A stretch of 18,793 bases of DNA from JAZDLX01 sp964538455. GTDB lineage: Bacteria > Electryoneota > Electryoneia > Electryoneales > Electryoneaceae. The position numbers were made by a program, and so were the translations under genes. Positions 15,376 through 18,793 of the stretch are shown here, in pieces (the first letter of the stretch is position 1; each line of letters starts with the position of its first letter). The notes under the pieces are model-generated. The model made no database searches, was not told the origin of the DNA, and was given only the letters and a program-made list of their open reading frames with translations. The DNA lies in NCBI GenBank assembly GCA_964538455.1, contig CAZIDZ010000045.1, positions 1 through 18,793 of the forward strand, given 5' to 3'.

Positions 15376-16074
15376 TCAGTCTGCCGCAGGGACGTTGTCG
15401 CGGTAGGCGCTCGCGAGACCCTTCAGGTACACGGCCAGGTTCAGCAGCGCACCCGCGGCCAGCGGAATCCACAACGGGTCTCTCCAGATGAAAATTGGGA
15501 GGAAAAACCACCAGAGACCGGTGTCGGTGACTTGTCCGGCCGCCTTGACGATGAAACGGCTGGAGAGGGGAACCATCGGACCTTCAACACCGGGCTTCAT
15601 GAATTGAGCCGAATAGCTCAACGCACGAGTGACAAAAAAGGCGACCGCGCTCCAAAGCATCAGGTCATGCGGCTGGAAGTGCACCACGATGAACCGCGAA
15701 TAGCCGATCCCGATCGCCGCCAGGGAGAAAAAATCGATCAGGCGGTCGAGGTAAGTTCCGGGTGTGGACGCCGCCCCGGTCGCCCGCGCCAGCGGGCCGT
15801 CCGCGCAATCCATCACGTAGCTGAACTGGATGGAGACGAGAAACACCACCATGTTCCACGGGTGCGGAAAAGCGAGCAGGGAATAGACCCCGAACAGGAC
15901 CGGGACGGCCGTCAGCACGGTGAGCGTTCGCGCTCCGATCCCGAGGTGGAGGCAGAGCCACGCCAGCAGTACTCCGAGCGGATGGTCGATGTACCGTGTC
16001 CACAAGTAAGTCGGGCGCACTAGCTCCCAGAGTTGCTCCGTCGTCAACGCTTTCGCGTCCGCTTTCAAGCCCAT
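15376..16074 (-). CDS. CDP-alcohol phosphatidyltransferase family membrane protein
   Basis: The 232-residue protein carries a complete CDP-alcohol phosphotransferase motif DGx2ARx8Gx3Dx3D: Asp92, Gly93, Ala96, Arg97, Gly106, Asp110 and Asp114, with Asp89 preceding it. About six hydrophobic segments surround it, so it is an inner-membrane enzyme. The family moves a phospho-alcohol group from a CDP-linked donor to an alcohol acceptor, as in phospholipid head-group or inositol-phosphate synthesis. It lies inside the polysaccharide locus but on the opposite strand, facing the first glycosyltransferase gene and diverging from the initiating transferase. It may make a phospholipid or decorate the glycan; the acceptor is not predictable. 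ATG 16074 fits the family; no strong ribosome-binding site is visible. Confidence 0.9.
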   Translation of the reverse strand: MGLKADAKALTTEQLWELVRPTYLWTRYIDHPLGVLLAWLCLHLGIGARTLTVLTAVPVLFGVYSLLAFPHPWNMVVFLVSIQFSYVMDCADGPLARATGAASTPGTYLDRLIDFFSLAAIGIGYSRFIVVHFQPHDLMLWSAVAFFVTRALSYSAQFMKPGVEGPMVPLSSRFIVKAAGQVTDTGLWWFFLPIFIWRDPLWIPLAAGALLNLAVYLKGLASAYRDNVPAAD

Positions 16075-16272
16075 TCCCCAATTGACCCATCACGAAAAGC
16101 TCGGGACGCTGCGTCTCGATACCGAAGATCCGCGCAGCGCAACCCGCAACATTGGCAAAAGTACTACCTGCCCTTGAGTTCTCAAAGCGGGGCGTCGGGG
16201 AATGGTGCTTTCCCGCAGACGTTGGAGACGTTGGTTTGCCGAATCGGATGCAGTACGTTTGTGCGGAGGTGG

Positions 16273-17412
16273 ATGCCGGAAGAAACTCCGTCGTCATTGC
16301 CTGCTCGTGAGGAGGAAAAGTTGCCGGATTGGGGATGGATTGCAGTTGCCGCTCTGGGCTTTGCTGCCGTGGTCGCCGTCAGCTCCTGGCTTGCTGGGCG
16401 AATACGCACGTTGGCGCTCCGCAGCGAATTGCTCGATATCCCCAATGAACGCAGCAGCCACGCGGTTCCGGTTCCGCGCATCGGCGGGCTCGCCATCGTC
16501 ACTGTTGTCCTCGCCGGGATCCTGGCGCTCGCGCTCGCAGTCCCGCTTTCGGTTCCCTGGCTGTGGACGCTCGTTGTTTCGGGCTCGATGATCGTCGGCA
16601 TCGGCCTCGTCGAAGACCTGTTCGGCGTGCGAAAACGGGTGCGGCTGCTGATTCATTTCCTCGCCGGATTTGTCATCGTCCTCTACATCGGCACCCACCT
16701 GGAAATCATCTTTCCGAAATCGCTCGCATTGACCGGCGCGCCGGCGTTGGTCCTGATCACGCTCTACGTCGTCTGGAACGTCAACAGCTACAATTTTATG
16801 GACGGCATTGATGGCCTTGCGGGCGGCCAGGCGGTGTTCATCGGTCTCTCCGCCGGTGCCATCGCGGCGTTCAACGGCAACCTTCCGCTCGCGGCGGTCT
16901 ACCTGCTGATCGCCGCCTCCAGCCTCGGCTACCTGAGGTGGAACTGGCACCCCGCGAAAATCTTCATGGGAGATCTCTGCAGCGGTTTTATCGGCGTCTC
17001 CTTTGCTGTCACCAGCCTCTGGGGGAAACTCACCGAAACCGTCCCCCTCGGGGCGTTCCTGATCCTGATGGCGGTGTTCTACACCGACAGCACCTGGACT
17101 ACCTTCCGGCGGCTGATCGCGGGGGAGAACATCACCCATCCGCACCGGGATTTCGCTTTCCACCACGCGATCCGCGCCGGTCACTCCCACTCGACTGTGA
17201 CAACAGCGATCCTGATGATCGATGTCGTGTGGCTGCTCCCCCTGGCGATAATCGCCGTCGTGCTCGGGGACAACCGTTCGATTCCGGTGCTGTTCGGCGC
17301 GTATTTGCCGGTTTTCGCTGCGGTGCTTTACTGGAAAGCGGGAAAACGCCTTGACGAAGCGGGTGTTGATGCTTCTCCGAACAAACCTGACGACGGAGAG
17401 GACCGGGCTTGA
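16273..17412 (+). CDS. WbpL/WecA-like undecaprenyl-phosphate sugar-1-phosphate transferase
   Basis: This 379-residue polytopic protein of the MraY/WecA family would prime glycan synthesis by moving a HexNAc-1-phosphate from UDP-sugar to undecaprenyl phosphate. Motifs are SELLDIPNERSSH and VPRIGG near the N-terminus, NSYNFMDGIDGLAGGQAVF with catalytic-type Asp177, LRWNWHPAKIFMGDLCSGFIG (233-237 region) and TFRRLIAGENITHPHRDFAFHHA (His289, His291). These resemble WbpL-type FucNAc/QuiNAc/GlcNAc transferases. The usual GDxGS reads GDLCS, with Cys236 in place of Gly. Start is uncertain: ATG 16273 has GGAGGT only 2 nt away, while TTG 16321 has GGAGG spaced 5 nt and still leaves a full first membrane helix. 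The stop overlaps the next gene's TTG start. Confidence 0.92.
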   Translation: MPEETPSSLPAREEEKLPDWGWIAVAALGFAAVVAVSSWLAGRIRTLALRSELLDIPNERSSHAVPVPRIGGLAIVTVVLAGILALALAVPLSVPWLWTLVVSGSMIVGIGLVEDLFGVRKRVRLLIHFLAGFVIVLYIGTHLEIIFPKSLALTGAPALVLITLYVVWNVNSYNFMDGIDGLAGGQAVFIGLSAGAIAAFNGNLPLAAVYLLIAASSLGYLRWNWHPAKIFMGDLCSGFIGVSFAVTSLWGKLTETVPLGAFLILMAVFYTDSTWTTFRRLIAGENITHPHRDFAFHHAIRAGHSHSTVTTAILMIDVVWLLPLAIIAVVLGDNRSIPVLFGAYLPVFAAVLYWKAGKRLDEAGVDASPNKPDDGEDRA

Positions 17413-18635
17413 AAATCCTGATGATGACAACTGCCTATCCGCCCGAAAATCTCCCATGGGGTGTAAAATTCGCAGAATTGGCGGCGGCCTGGATACAGCG
17501 GGGGCACGAGGTCACCGTGATCACCGGGTATCCTCACTGGCCGGAGCGGAGGCTGCACCCGGGCTACCGCAGGAGATGGTCTCATGTCGAGCAGGTCGAT
17601 GGCGTCCGTCTGGTGCGCGCATGGCACCACATTCCTCGTCGCAACTCGTTTTATCACAGAACGTTGGCCTTTCTGACGCTCGGCGTGACAATGCGTTGGG
17701 CGGGAAGAAAACACGGCCCGTTCGATCTCGTCTACGCTGCGATTCCGCCGCCCACCGTGGCCACCGCCGCGATCTCCATCGCCAAACGGTTCGGCTGCCC
17801 CAGCGTCCTCGACGTCGAAGACATTCACCCCGACGCCTCCATCGACAGCGGTTTTATCACCAATCCCCTGCTGATCGCCCTGCTGAGAAGGCAGGAACGA
17901 TGGATCTACCGCCACGCCACCCTGCTCTGCCCGCTCGGAAATTCCTTTTTCGAACGGCTGCTGGCCAAAGGGGTGCCGGAGAAAAAACTCCACCGCATCT
18001 GGAACTGGATCGACACCGACGAGGTGCGCCCGCTGCCGAGGGTGAACGATCTGCGGCGTGAATGGGGCATCCCGGAGGACATGTTTATTGTCCTCTACGC
18101 TGGAACGATGGGCCGCCAGCACGGCACACGGGTGTTGGTCGACGCCGCAAATCAACTTCGCAAGAAGCGTAATATCCTGTTTCTTATGGTCGGGATGGGG
18201 GTCGAACGGGAACAGAACGAGCGCCTTGCTAGTGAACTCAAGCTGACGAATGTCCAATTCCACGACTTCGTCCCGCGGGACCGTCTGGCGGAGATGCAGG
18301 CGCTTTCAGATGTTTCCGTTGTAACCCTGCTTTCCGGGCGCGGCCACTCCTCGAACCCTTCGAAGCTGCTTGGATATCTCGCTGCGCGGCGGCCGGTTAT
18401 CGCGGCGGTCCAGGGCGATTGCGACACGGCTGCGATCGTTCGCGAGGCTGAATGCGGAATGGTCATCGAGCCGTCAAACGACGAAATTCTCGCAATAACG
18501 ATCGAAAATATTCAAAAATCGCCAGAAAAGATGAAAAAATGGGGGAAAAACGGTCGGAAATGGGTTGTTTCTAACGCGAGTCGGTCCGGTCTGGGGGAAA
18601 TGGCCGAGGGAATCCTGTCGGCCGCACAAAATTAA
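17409..18635 (+). CDS. WbuB-like GT4 glycosyltransferase
   Basis: The 408-residue protein begins MKILMMTTAYPPENLPWGVK and carries HEVTVITGYPHWPE, DVEDIHPDASIDSGF and VLYAGTMGRQHG. That pattern is typical of WbuB-type GT4 enzymes (WbuB is an L-FucNAc transferase of O-antigen loci). It would act second, on the lipid-linked sugar made by the upstream enzyme. The C-terminal motif PSKLLGYLAARRPVIAA has Gly322 where relatives usually have Glu in S-K-L-x-E-Y. The TTG start at 17409 overlaps the upstream TGA by two bases beyond the T (TTGA). GGAGAGG lies about 7 nt before it. The TAA stop (18633-18635) lies inside the left arm of a palindromic repeat. Confidence 0.9.
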   Translation: MKILMMTTAYPPENLPWGVKFAELAAAWIQRGHEVTVITGYPHWPERRLHPGYRRRWSHVEQVDGVRLVRAWHHIPRRNSFYHRTLAFLTLGVTMRWAGRKHGPFDLVYAAIPPPTVATAAISIAKRFGCPSVLDVEDIHPDASIDSGFITNPLLIALLRRQERWIYRHATLLCPLGNSFFERLLAKGVPEKKLHRIWNWIDTDEVRPLPRVNDLRREWGIPEDMFIVLYAGTMGRQHGTRVLVDAANQLRKKRNILFLMVGMGVEREQNERLASELKLTNVQFHDFVPRDRLAEMQALSDVSVVTLLSGRGHSSNPSKLLGYLAARRPVIAAVQGDCDTAAIVREAECGMVIEPSNDEILAITIENIQKSPEKMKKWGKNGRKWVVSNASRSGLGEMAEGILSAAQN

Positions 18636-18728
18636 AAAGGGGACACGTACCTTTTAATTGTTCATTTTGCCTGCACTTTAAAACGAAACGGCATGGCAAT
18701 TAAAAGGTACGTGACCCCTTTTAATTTC
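18629..18728. mobile_element. Large REP/MITE-like palindrome after the glycosyltransferase
   Basis: The left arm AAAAGGGGACACGTACC, continued by TTTTAATTG (18635-18660), is mirrored by CAATTAAAAGGTACGTGA and CCCCTTTTAATT (18697-18726). The arms differ by about one substitution and one A/T length change, around a 36-nt AT-rich centre. The ends share AAAAGGGGACAC with the carA insert. It provides the stop codon of the glycosyltransferase gene, and as RNA could act as a bidirectional terminator, with U-runs on both sides. Confidence 0.8.
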
Positions 18729-18734
18729 CCCATG

Positions 18735-18793
18735 CTACCTCCCACCGTACTGCTGTTCGTAATACTTCTGGTATTCCCCGCTGCGCACCCGGT
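18735..18793 (-). CDS. Possible 3' end of a minus-strand gene cut by the window edge
   Basis: Eighteen codons then TAG read RVRSGEYQKYYEQQYGGR on the minus strand. The codons are GC-rich in third position like the neighbouring genes (GTG, CGC, TAC, CAG). The gene would converge on the glycosyltransferase gene across the palindrome. The fragment is too short to name a family. The opposite-strand reading from ATG 18732 (MLPPTVLLFVILLVFPAAHP) resembles a signal peptide but uses rare codons and lacks a ribosome-binding site. Confidence 0.4.
   Translation of the reverse strand, partial: RVRSGEYQKYYEQQYGGR

Noticed and set aside
15665..16297. Minus-strand 210-codon frame overlapping the phosphatidyltransferase and its upstream spacer
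   Set aside because: The second half is a shadow of the phosphatidyltransferase. The first half (AARIFGIETQRPELFVMG) looks mildly protein-like but has no ribosome-binding site or recognised family.
18732..18793. Start of a secreted + strand protein (MLPPTVLLFVILLVFPAAHP)
   Set aside because: No ribosome-binding site and codons such as CTA, GTA and ATA unlike the neighbours; the minus-strand reading fits local codon use better.

Overview
The window is a high-GC stretch from the chromosome of an uncultured Gram-negative-type bacterium. A run of exactly 100 Ns (8347-8446) inside a tandem repeat marks it as a draft scaffold. Gram-negative-type is inferred from a Wzx/WbpL-style undecaprenyl-linked polysaccharide locus. 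The sequence alone does not let me name a phylum. I see no rRNA, tRNA, CRISPR array or transposase gene.

Region 1 (about 37-4471, + strand) is a tight four-gene cassette: a cytosolic C39-like cysteine peptidase, an RLAN/RimK-type ATP-grasp ligase, a GCS2-type glutamate ligase and an N-formylglutamate-amidohydrolase-like enzyme. Junctions are a 4-nt gap, a 4-nt ATGA overlap and an 11-nt overlap. A good sigma70-like promoter lies about 150 nt upstream. Two ATP-dependent amide-bond formers sit with two amide-bond breakers, which predicts a pathway that makes and trims a small peptide or amino-acid conjugate. This is the most interesting biology here. A cold-shock protein gene follows (4584-4799), with a hairpin terminator.

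Region 2 (4858-11372, - strand) reads HD-GYP phosphodiesterase, carA, carB. The two carbamoyl-phosphate synthetase genes are separated by about 770 bp of repeats: a 78-bp tandem array, three hairpins with conserved flanks, and several scattered palindromes. carA carries an in-frame palindromic element with a perfect 20-bp inverted repeat. It adds about 26 residues to the glutaminase domain between the catalytic Cys and His.

Region 3 (11656-18635) is a surface-polysaccharide locus: DegT-type sugar aminotransferase, Wzx-like flippase, GT4 glycosyltransferase, a divergent CDP-alcohol phosphatidyltransferase on the - strand, a WbpL/WecA-like initiating sugar-phosphate transferase and a WbuB-like GT4 glycosyltransferase. 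Together they would prime a lipid carrier, extend the repeat unit with an amino sugar, possibly decorate it with a phospho-alcohol, and flip it across the membrane. The right edge has a large palindrome sharing its ends with the one in carA, then what is probably the last codons of a - strand gene.
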